From the NCBI RefSeq assembly GCF_021155765.1, contig NC_060114.1, positions 3,348,001-3,412,000 of the forward strand: a stretch of 64,000 bases of DNA, in the 5' to 3' direction. The DNA is from Diprion similis (lineage: Eukaryota; Arthropoda; Insecta; Hymenoptera; Diprionidae). This document shows positions 22,886 through 32,328 of the stretch, piece after piece. Position numbers and translations under genes: made by a program. Positions within the stretch are counted from its first letter, which is position 1. The number at the start of each line of letters is the position of its first letter. Under the pieces are notes generated by a model. That model was not told the origin of the DNA. It did not search any database and worked only from the letters and a program-made list of their open reading frames with translations.

Positions 22886-23224
22886 TTCGTTTTTTTGACA
22901 TGATAACGTCTTATAAATCGATGATCGCCGGCTGCACTCACGAAAAAGCATGACTCATGGTAACGTTCTGCCTGAGCCGAGCGAAGCCTTCGACTCGTTC
23001 CGCCTGAGCCGAGCGTGCAAGCGAGAGCGAGGCACGAAAAAAATTATCGAAAAAATTGTAATTTTCAATTCACTCCTTCTTTGTATTATACAAAATAATG
23101 ATAATTCAGTGATAATAATTCAATTTAATTCATAAAAGTATGCAATTTTTCATCAATGTTTTCTTATGACGGTATCACGTAAAACTATCGTCTGTAAACC
23201 GACTTTACAGACAACCCGTTTTTT
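22886..23224. repeat. Direct repeat flanking the cargo, left copy
   Basis: Nearly identical to 30410-30720 in the same orientation. Near its start is TTTGACATGATAACGTC and near its end GACGGTATCACGTAAAA, so it contains subterminal inverted repeats of the theme ACGTGATAACGT. The interior includes CGCCGGCTGCACTCACGAAA. A 30-bp expansion of the phrase CTGAGCCGAGCG distinguishes this copy. The type of repeat was not recognised. Confidence 0.8.
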
Positions 23225-23344
23225 TCCTTCAAGATTATTAATTCTAGAGTCAATTCTCTCGTTGCCATTTACAATCCCCCCCCCCCCCCTCCTCAGGGCA
23301 AAGAGGGACTCAAATTGCTTAGTTTTTGGCTCATACCACCTGAC

Positions 23345-23763
23345 ATGGAAATTATAAATTGGAATTCAAATGGCATTCAGTCAAAGCACACTGAGATTCT
23401 CGAGCTGCTAAATGACTGTGACGTACTGTGCCTCTCCGAGACCAAGTTCTCGATCACAGGTCCATAACCCTGTGGAACGTCCTGGATGGCGTGGTGGTTC
23501 TGGGAACGATACTTCTGTTGGAGGCCAAACGGGAGGACACAAGAATCCATCCGGAACCAGGCAGGAGAAGCGTTCCTGACCTCACAATATCCACAAACGA
23601 TATCGGTGTGATCGCTCGCTGGTCCAGACTAGAAGACGTTAGAGGCAGCGACCATTTCTCAGTCAAAGTCTCCCTAGAGGGGAGTGACCTGCACAAAAAG
23701 GACACACTCAACAGAATCGGAATTAAGAGGGTACGGACGACGCGTCCTAGTTGCTTCGATTGA
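23345..23763 (+). pseudogene. Non-LTR retrotransposon endonuclease fragment
   Basis: From 23345 the frame reads MEIINWNSNGIQSK, a typical start of the apurinic-type endonuclease of LINEs, through ELLNDCDVLCLSETKFS (the catalytic E of the S/TET motif). It then shifts directly to the C-terminal part of the domain: VPDLTISTNDIG and RGSDHFSVKVSL, with the conserved SDH. The middle of the domain and the reverse transcriptase are missing. Internally deleted and truncated, hence inactive. Confidence 0.75.
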
Positions 23764-24092
23764 TGAAGTTTATTTTACAACTTTTGTCTGCGGATGTGTA
23801 ATGTTTACTCTTCAGGACCTTAGGACGTTCGTACAACGGAGTTGGATGCGTACTAAATGGATCCACCGGCATTTTTATGCAAGAGTGATTGAATGTAGTG
23901 CTCTTATGCTCCGACATTTCAGAACTCGCAGGCAACTAAATGCTTACACCTCTGCTACTTGGCTAATTAATGGTCGTGTAGACGTCGCCATGGAAACTGG
24001 GCCTGTCCATTGCATCCACCTTTCTACGTCAAGCTGGAAAAGATTGCATATTTCATCAATAATATGGCTTGTTAATATTAGTTGATATATAG

Positions 24093-24332
24093 GTGTGGGA
24101 TGCCTGTTCCGATGCTATGATCACATTCAACGAAGATCATTTGGCAGACGAGTTGGCTTACATAGTGGAAAATAATCTGCTTCTGCATGCCGTCAGCCAG
24201 CAACTCTCGAAAAAGAATTCCGTGGATCTAATATATGGCGCAAAAGTGGATAATATTTCACTATTAACGATCCCGGGTCAAGATGCTGCGATAACTTTGC
24301 AAGATAGTCAACGATTCGGAACAAAGTTGTTG
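24093..24332 (+). pseudogene. COQ6: Isolated COQ6 exon (ubiquinone biosynthesis monooxygenase)
   Basis: One complete 240-nt exon with proper splice sites (ATATATAG before, GTGAGT after) and no stops. It encodes VWDACSDAMITFN, then ELAYIVENNLLLHAV and TLQDSQRFGTKLL, matching the region of the FAD-dependent monooxygenase COQ6 that lies between the FAD-binding segments (family pattern VWD...YIVEN...TKLLIGADG). COQ6 hydroxylates the ring in mitochondrial coenzyme Q synthesis. No other COQ6 exon was found. Only 49 nt to the right begins the tail of a TRPA pseudogene on the other strand, so this exon is stranded and cannot make a COQ6 protein here. Confidence 0.78.
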
Positions 24333-24381
24333 GTGAGTATTCATAGTCCATCCTGTAACTTAAGCTTCACACAGCTAATCA

Positions 24382-26075
24382 CTATCCGTTCTGCTCCATT
24401 TCTTGGGCGATGAGTTCAACTTTTTTAGTCAACACGTCTAATTGCGTTCCCAATTTAGTCGAGCATTTCTTCAGGTCAGCAACTAATTCAGTAATTTGAT
24501 GCCTGCTATATTCGCTGGTCGAGGGAAATCTCTGAAATTTGCTCATTCTTATGTCTCCAGCACTCGTACTAATCAAGCTTTGATTTGACGGGTATCTGGG
24601 TACTCTGCTGCGAAGTTTTTTTTGGCAATCGAGTGATATACAGCTTTTGCCAAGTCTCTTGGGAGACATTCATCTCTGGGATCATTAGGGCGAATGTTTA
24701 CACCGCAGTGATGTGGGGGGCGCAACAATAAGGCTCCTTACCGAAATATCCTTACTATGTTCATCGAGGTATAATCCAAAAGTCTTGAGAATAACAAACT
24801 TTCCAAGTGCGCCACCAGCTCAGCTCTTCTAATCAATCTCTCTAAGCCGGCACAGCGCTGCAGCTCTTGTATGTCAGAAACGGCCAGACCTACCAGTAAA
24901 TTTGTCAAAATCACAAGTGACCAATACAACGAAAACCAAGAACATGACGTGCATAGTAGCACCACGCGCGATTGATTCATTCTCGCCACTCCAGAACATG
25001 TCGTCAAATTCCAATTCTCCCGACATCATTACTATTGTTTTTATCAATCCCACCCCTGGATTCGCGAATGACTTGTAGTCCTTACAAATCACTGTAAAAC
25101 CTAACGAAAAACCGATTCTTAAACATAGATAGGCACCAAGGAATTTAAAAAAGTTTACCGCGACTTGTGTGAACATTTGTATATAAAGGCCAAACATTGG
25201 AAATCGGCCAACGACTATCTATAAAGTTTTTTGCATGCTAGCGTACATGTGAATCCAAGTACAGGCCAGTAAAGGAATTTATTCCACGTGACCAATTCCA
25301 TGTAGAATGTTAGGATAATGTATTGCTGACTGACCTCTGGAATTTTGTGCATCCCACGGCGCTCCGGCTTCCAGTAGTAGCTTCGTGCAATCTGCGCTAC
25401 CTTCTTCCGCAGCTAAGTGCAAAGGCGTCGATCTTGCACTTCCAAATTGTACCCTCACATCTGCACCGTAGTTCAACAAAAGACCTACGCAACGTGCCGA
25501 GCCTAAACTAGCTGCAACGTGCAACGGCGTTTCTGTGTAAACCTGCATACAACAAATCCAACAATGTCGGTGAAATATGTACAACCATTATGGACGATAG
25601 GCCATAATTATAGAAAGCTTTCGTCCTCTAAAGTTACCACTGAATTATTTGGAGAAGCACCCGCCCTTAGTAGCTCTTCTACGCAATCGCTGGCTTCGTT
25701 TGGGACTGCATAGTGCAGCGGAGTTTTCTCATGTTCCATGCTGTTCCCCGACAAACCAGCATCGACATTGGCGCCAGATTTCAGCAGCAGCTTGACGGAC
25801 TTGACATCCCCAGCTGCTGCGGCACAGTGTAGCGGAGTGCACTTTCTGTGCGCGTCCCACTTTTCGGGGTTGCTATTATGCTTCAACAACTCTTCGATTA
25901 TTTCAACCGAACCCGAACATGCAGCCAAGTGTAGGGGCGTTCTGTGAAAATATTGAATCGGCAATTCTTCCAATATCCAAGTAATACTACTCATTTTATG
26001 TAATTTACAAACCTGCCGTCACCGTCGCAAGCGTCAACTCGTGCTCCGCTCTGCGATATTGGTCAAATCCATAGA
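24382..26075 (-). pseudogene. TRPA channel (pyrexia-like), 3' fragment with ankyrin repeats
   Basis: Minus-strand pieces from right to left: a partial ankyrin exon (about 26070-26013, SGARVDACDGDG); ankyrin exon 25941-25638 (TPLHLAACSGSVEIIEELL and two further repeats); ankyrin exon 25542-25335 (TPLHVAASLGSARCVGLLL and another), all with intact splice sites and phases. Next, from about 25215, comes the pore region: FGLYIQMFTQVAVNFFKFL, MMSGELEFDDMFW, then LTNLLVGLAVSDIQELQ and a C-terminal coiled tail ending at 24382. Helices S1-S4 are missing: only about 120 nt separate the last ankyrin exon from the S5 segment. There is also a one-base frameshift near 24915, an in-frame TAA at about 24738, and a frameshift in an A-run near 24616. 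TRPA channels sense heat and chemicals at the plasma membrane; this copy cannot. Confidence 0.85.
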
Positions 26076-26176
26076 ACACCGATAACCTGTTGACCTTTAC
26101 GCACCGCCACGATCGAGCTGTAAGTGTCAGTTATTTATACGTCAAGTTCGAAAACAAAATCGCAACATTTCGTTAT

Positions 26177-26506
26177 CTATTCTACAATGAAAATCATTCC
26201 ACAGAGAGTACGTAAATGTGTAATTATAAGATTAACACGCGGCAGGAAATTTGTCCTCAGTCTGTCTTTGTTGGTCGTATCACCGATGACGATACAAACG
26301 CGATAGTTGAGGTCAACCGCTCCATCCGCATCCATCGAAACCTGGAATACCCCATCGCGAGCCAAGTTCTCGTATTTAACCGGCAATCTGCTGTTGAGAG
26401 TCCCACTGTCATCATCGAAATCTGTCAGAGGTCCCGTTCGTGAAAGACAAAAGCCGCCGGTGCAGCGTTGATATTTCTCTTCTACGACAAGCCGCGTACT
26501 CGACAC
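26177..26506 (-). CDS. Hypothetical 109-aa frame upstream of the TRPA fragment
   Basis: An uninterrupted minus-strand frame with a balanced amino acid composition (RTGPLTDFDDDSGTLNSRL, DGVFQVSMDADGAVDLNYR). It lies head-to-head with the protease gene, whose first exon starts at 26616 on the other strand. A donor-like CATCG|GTGATAC occurs inside, so it could be the first exon of the ancestral TRPA gene. I do not recognise it, and it may equally be chance coding within the shared intergenic region. Confidence 0.25.
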   Translation of the reverse strand: MSSTRLVVEEKYQRCTGGFCLSRTGPLTDFDDDSGTLNSRLPVKYENLARDGVFQVSMDADGAVDLNYRVCIVIGDTTNKDRLRTNFLPRVNLIITHLRTLCGMIFIVE

Positions 26507-26615
26507 TCAATCATATCGCACTCATTATCAAATTAAAACATCGCGGCTAGTTGCTTGTTTAGCCTCGATCGGGATTTACCGGGTATTCTTTTTGCGACAC
26601 ATCGGCCAACTACGG

Positions 26616-29319
26616 ATGATGCTGTTCTACTTGGGAATTATCTTCCTTGCGATTTCGGGATCCAATGGACGTGAGTATGTTTTGAAAACGAAAGCTGCAG
26701 GCGTTGGCTAACGGCAATTAACGTTCGGAAAAAAAAAATTTTGGACACGTGAGAATGTGTGTCTACACATGTGATCTACAAGTAATTAGTTTCCAATAAC
26801 AGGCGCGGTACTTAAGAGCGTCCTTTGAAAATATTCCAATTCTATATATATACTTCACAGCGAGCTAACGTATAACACTGCTGAAAATGTTCGTGTGATA
26901 AAACATAAGATTTTGTGAGGGAAAACAACGGTATAACTTTATACACGATTTATCTTGTAAATCGGAGAAAAATGTTTAAAAAATCAGGTAATAAATTACA
27001 GAAGTACGAATCATCAAATATACTACTAGATCTGAAGTATGATAATATCTCAAATATAGTATATCTGATGATTCGCGGGTTTGTGAATCATTACGTGATT
27101 TTTTACGTATTTTTATCGAATTTCCAAGATGAATCATGTAATAAATGACAAGTTTATTTCGGTCATAACATTGTATGATTTAAGGCATGGTCATTTTTAT
27201 AACACATATTCGTAACGCACAAACGCAACATTTATATGATCAATGCACTATAAATGGTGATGGAACTTACAAAATAATTTTACCTGTACAAATAACATTT
27301 CCAGATAATATTATAACGTTATGTACCATAATGGCGTTTACCATCAAAACTCGTTTCCTTGGAATGTAGTCATAATCATGGAGTAGCCGAAATTTGTAGA
27401 GATGTTTTTCGTAGTTTGTTACTTGAAATGGCGACGGAGAAAACTAGATTTTCACCCCGTAGTTCGCGAATTATTTTCCCGTTGGTTCATTTTTTTGAAA
27501 TTCGTAAATGACCTCACAACAGGTACATAACTATACGTCGAAATACTTGCTTGTCCATCTCTGCGATCACCCAGCTTCCGCAGAATCGGACAAATACGAT
27601 GCATGGGCAGAGGTGTTGATTTGATTGGGTTCTAGCGTACTAATTACCCATACAATTTGTTAACAAATAATTATATGATAACAGATCGCGCATTGATGGA
27701 CAACGCTGCCCTATCAGCTATTTCTCTTGGAAGGGTAACGGCTTTTCATTTGACGTTTCAGAAGGGTTTTTTCCCTCAGAAGAACCATGCCAGACCGTCT
27801 CGGGTACCACAGGCGACTGCGTCAACATCAACCATTGCGATCAGCTTCGGCAGCTGTTAAATCAACGCCGACCATTGCCAAGCTCAACCTTCAGTATTCT
27901 ACAAAAATCCCAGTGTGGATTCGAGGGATTTATGCCGAAGGTTTGCTGCCCACGGAACACGCAGGTATGCACGATATTATATAAGTATATACCTGTATTC
28001 ACAACCCGCACAAACGGTCGCGTCGCTCCAACGTCTACAACAATTGTACGCGTGTGTTTAATGCTTGTAATTTTACAACGAATAGCCTGCACCGACGACG
28101 ACGAACGTCACAGACGTACCAAATGTTAGTAACGAAATTCCATCGCCACCGGACGTCACGAATCATCCGAATCTGCGATTGCTCGACAACGTACGTTGCG
28201 GACCGATTATCGAGCCGAAAATCGTCGGGGGCAATAAAACTACGGTCTTTGAATTTCCGTGGATGGCATTGATCGCATACGACGTCGGGAAAAGATATCC
28301 CGAGTTCAGGTGTGGAGGTTCCGTGATTTCCAAACGATACATCTTGACTGCCGCCCATTGCGTTACCCATCTGAAACACCGGCTCCGGTTGGTGGGCGTT
28401 CGAATAGGTGAACACGACCTCAGCACAGAGCGTGATTGTGACGTGGAGGAAGGGGTCGAAATCGCCTGCGCCGACAAGTATCAGGACTTTTTGGTCGAAA
28501 GGTCTCACCCCCATCCTGGATACGTTGGGCAACGAGCTCACGATATAGCGCTCATCAGAATTAACGGGGATGCTAATTTCCAACCGGCCAGCGTCCGGCC
28601 GATTTGTTTACCGATTGGGGAGGCCGCGAGGGTCCAGCGACCAAAGGTAAGCGGTCCTCTATATATTGTTATTTCTTAGTAAAATAATGGCACGACACAG
28701 ATAAATTAATGTTGAATCGGTTTATTAATTAATGTCGATGTTACGATCATGAAATATTTTCAAAGAGAGAAATAAAAGACTTTGTTTCTCCAAAACGACA
28801 GTCGTTCCCAAGAGACTCCTTTTACATTCTTCAGACGGTTAGATTTAAGGGTCTAAAGGGAGATACGTAACAATATTATAAAATAGGTAACCATACGCGT
28901 TCTGGAGTAATATTCTCTCTGCACGATGCTACAGGTAAATGATTAATACAAGTTATTTCCACCAGGTAATCGTTACTGGATGGGGTGTGACCGAGTCGGG
29001 TACCAGAAGTGAAAATCTGCTGAAGGTGAAGGTGCCGGTGTTGTCCCATTCCATGTGCGCCAATTTTTACAAGAACGAATGGATTGATATATCGTACAGG
29101 CAACTATGTGCCGGTGGTTCACACGGAATGAACTCCTGCTTAGGAGACAGCGGGGGTCCCATGCAATTTCCGGGATCATATATCAACGGCCGACCGAGAT
29201 ATATTCAGTACGGAGTCGTCAGTTTTGGACCAAAGCCTTGCGGAATCGAAGGATTCCCCTCGGTCTACACGAGCGTCCCTTACTACATGGACTGGATCCT
29301 TGACACAATGACCGACTAA
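26616..29319 (+). CDS. CLIP-domain trypsin-fold serine protease (390 aa, four exons)
   Basis: Exons 26616-26670, 27762-27964, 28086-28646 and 28966-29319 join in frame (phases 1, 0, 0). Residues 1-18 are a secretion signal. Residues 28-81 form a CLIP domain with six cysteines (28, 38, 44, 70, 80, 81). A proline/threonine-rich linker follows, with Cys124 probably bonded to the catalytic chain. The predicted activation cut is after Lys131, before IVGG. The triad is His177 (TAAHC), Asp239 (HDIAL) and Ser335 (GDSGGP). The extra cysteines 204 and 214 fit CLIPB-type proteases of haemolymph cascades (melanisation, Toll). The residue six before Ser335, which sets primary specificity, is Asn329 instead of the usual trypsin Asp. 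All borders and the frame look functional. It lies inside the giant hAT. The first of two adjacent ATGs is used; the second would remove only one residue. Confidence 0.9.
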
Positions 29320-30180
29320 TGTCGAACACCTTTTGTATGAGTAAACTGAAAGAAGCGCATGATTCCACGGTACGATTTGCAATCAGGTTGTACTAACTGA
29401 AAATGTATTTTTAGATGACGGTGGTTGCGGTGGGGAGGTATTTGTAAAAAATTCATGCGAATCGTGTATAAGGCTTGGCCCTGCGTGGTAATAATGTGCA
29501 GTTAAATACGTTCCCTCTCTATGCCGCGACATGCATATACACAACATATCTATGCACCATTTATGCGATACTGTGGAATGCATCATACTTTTTGGCAATT
29601 GCAGCGAGCACGTATCAATCAACATTTGTACCCCGCTACGAGGTAATCCTTTATAATTAGTTAACCCAATTAATTTGTTCACTTCATTATTATATTAATA
29701 AAACAATACTTCACAACTGTCAGTGTTTAAATCGTCAAAAATTATTATGAGGCAATGAACGGATGCCCTCGACTGCGGTAATAACACTTTAGAACACATG
29801 ATATTAAAGTCTTGAATCGCATTCAAAGACTTTCTAATTTTTATCCTTAAAAGTAGAAATATTAATAATTGTTCGCATGTGTGCAATGTATAATTTATTC
29901 GATTGAAGAGATTACAAAATTTGATAAGATTTTGTCAGCAAGGACACTTGGTTCTTTTATGGTTGTTGAGACACTGTTGCACAGATGAATTATACCTCTA
30001 ATAAGTGTGTGATTGAAATGTTTGTTAAAATTGCACTAAAGCGTAAAAGCATATTACCGATGTTGGCGAGTGTAGTAGTTAAATAAGTAGTAGGAATGCT
30101 GGAATTAGACAGCAGCAATGCTGTGGTTGTATGAATGTATTTTGCTGCGAGTTGCGACAGTGAGATGTTTTCATTCCTCG
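29320..30180. other. 3' flank of the protease gene, no gene seen
   Basis: AT-rich and non-coding. Possible polyadenylation signals are AATAAA at about 29696 and the motifs following it. No conserved frame or repeat recognised. Confidence 0.5.
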
Positions 30181-30409
30181 GATGTACCGACCGACCACCA
30201 GAGGGCATCGTTTACGCGAATACGATCGCGCGAGCGGCGCGAGGGCACTTGTTAGGACTTGTTCTCGGAGCGTCGCCGGAATCGGCAGTAGTCTGCATAT
30301 AAGTTGTCTGTGGTTGTCTGTGGGAATCGGTCGGGAGAGCGTAGGAAAAAGAGAAGTAAGGGTGGATCGCAAGATGGCGACCCCACGGTCAGACGTCAAA
30401 GCATAGATG
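30181..30409. promoter_or_regulatory. CpG-rich island with a TATA-like box
   Basis: This short stretch is far richer in G, C and CpG than its surroundings (for example GCGCGAGCGGCGCGAGGG near 30225). It has GCATATAAG at about 30297 and an ATG at 30374 opening a short frame (MATPRSDVKA). It ends where the direct repeat copy starts (30410). It could be a promoter and first exon cut off by the repeat. No continuing gene is seen. Confidence 0.35.
30195..30207. promoter_or_regulatory. CTCF-like core motif
   Basis: CCACCAGAGGGCA fits the CTCF core consensus (CCASYAGRKGGCR) at every position. It lies in the CpG-rich island upstream of the hAT transposase. One motif match by eye; occupancy is unknown. 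Confidence 0.35.
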
Positions 30410-30720
30410 AAAGTTTTTGACGTGATAACGTTTTATAAATCGATGAACGCCGGCTGCACTCACGAAAAAGCATGACTCATATAGTAACGTTCCGCTTGAG
30501 CCGAGCGTGCAAGCGAGAGCGAGGAACGAAAAAAAATTATCGAAAAAATTGTAATTTTCAATCCACTCCTTCTTTGTATTATACAAAATAATGATAATTC
30601 AGTGATCATAATTCAATTCAATTCATAAAAGCATAGCAATTTTTCATCAATGTTTGCTTATGACGTTATCACGTAAAATTATCGTCCGTAAACCGACTTT
30701 ACAGACAACCCATTTTTTTT
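30410..30720. repeat. Direct repeat flanking the cargo, right copy
   Basis: Same orientation as 22886-23224 and nearly identical, lacking about 30 bp in the CTGAGCCGAGCG region. Starts near TTTTTGACGTGATAACGT; TGACGTTATCACGTAAAA lies near its end. The interval between the two copies is the host-gene cargo. Confidence 0.8.
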
Positions 30721-31146
30721 TTCATTCTAATCCGATCTTCATTAATTATGTTTTGTGATGAAATCGCAATCTGACAAGTGGTGTTTGACTACTGATTACA
30801 TTGTATACGAAGTATACAAGATTTTGTATTCTTTCATGGGGATGCCGTGTATCGGTCAAAGGCATAAAATGCACTATACTACATAGCACCGCTCAAATAT
30901 TTCCGCGGGTGGCGACGTCAAGCGTGCATTTAGAGAATTGAATTCCTGGCTTCAAAGTTGTTGTCATGTATGTATGTATTCACGACCGTGGCTAGTGCTT
31001 TGTTTCCTCATTTCCATGGACAACAGCGTCTGTTTTGTTTGTGTTATTCCCCGATGTTTATACCCGCTACGTAACCCAGATTAATTCAATTCATCCTACA
31101 TCTCTTACCGTATATTCGTTGTTGTTATTACCACATTAATTCGAAA
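30721..31146. other. Presumed 5' flank of the hAT transposase
   Basis: No coding signal. If the 310-bp repeat and cargo were added secondarily, this is what remains of the original leader of the hAT element between its left end and the transposase ATG at 31147. Confidence 0.4.
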
Positions 31147-32328
31147 ATGGGTCCGAAGAAGCTATCAGGCGCCAAATACCGGAAAATGAAAAAAGAGACC
31201 GAGGAGGATAACAAAAAGCTAGCATGCCAATGGGCAAAGTGGGTTAAAAAATGTGACTCAACCAACAATAGTGCAGGTAAAATTTGGTTCCGAATGAATA
31301 AATGAGGACTAAATTCATGTCATTCAAATCTGAATCGGACTCTAATAATTATTTTACGACTAGGCTTACGTAATAGCGAAGGTGAAACCGTACAAGATCA
31401 ATATCTTCATACTGATCTTGATCCATCTGAACAAGATGAAACTAATGAGGATGCAGCATCAAATAATTTCACAACTTCTCGAGAATCTAATGCCTGTGAG
31501 AAACCATTCTTTTCTTTTCCTATTCCAATCCATCTCATTGAGTTTGTTCCCGATTCTACTTTATTCCCGATGCACCGGTCACGAAAATTTGCCCGTTTTC
31601 AAGGTCCAGCATCCAACAAACCAGATGACGAGTTTCTTACAAAGGCCAAAGAAGTGGATCCAGACATCCTCACGCGTGAAAATTCTGCAAATTGTAGCGG
31701 AAATGAGAAAAATTAAGAGCTTAACTTGAATGACCCGTCTAGCTGGCCTGTTATAGATAATCAACTAAGGACCTACCTCATTGAACGCGGCCCATCGCAA
31801 GGAAAGGATGCAGACTTTTCTGTACCAGAGAATCTCATAGACAAAATACGATTTTCTGTTGATTGGTTTAAAGAATTCCTTTCTAATGGGGAAACGGTCG
31901 AGCGTGCATGGATGATATACAGTAAGAGTACAAAAGCGGTGTATTGTTTCCTGTCTATGCTATTTGCGAAATCGTGCGTTATATCACAATCTTTGGCTGA
32001 TGCAAAAAAAGGATTTTCAGATTGGAGGCATCTAAATCCTCGAATTTATGAACACGAGCGTTCAAACAGCCATCGCGAAAATTATTTATCGTGGAAAACT
32101 TTCGAAAAACATCTGAAAAAAAATAAGACTATCAATAATCGCTTACAAGAGGTCATTCAGAATGAACAACAAAGATGGAGGCATATTCTGTAAATTGTAA
32201 CAGATTGCGTAATATTTTGCGGTACTAATAATTTAGCTTTCAGAGGCTCCAGTAATCAGATCGGGGATCCCAAGTGCGGAATATTTTTGGGTTTGATTGA
32301 ACTAATCAGTCATTATGATGCTACAATA

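Noticed and set aside
28035-28583. 182-residue minus-strand frame opposite the protease
   Set aside because: Antisense shadow of protease exon 3, with no features of its own.
22886-30720. Could the two 310-bp direct repeats be LTRs of a retrotransposon with the protease as internal sequence?
   Set aside because: No primer-binding site, polypurine tract, gag or pol lies between them. The repeats contain inverted ACGTGATAACGT-type ends rather than TG...CA borders.
31382-31729. 115-residue plus-strand frame within the hAT transposase
   Set aside because: It is out of phase with the spliced transposase frame (31147-31276 joined to 31364 onward), which fits the family better.
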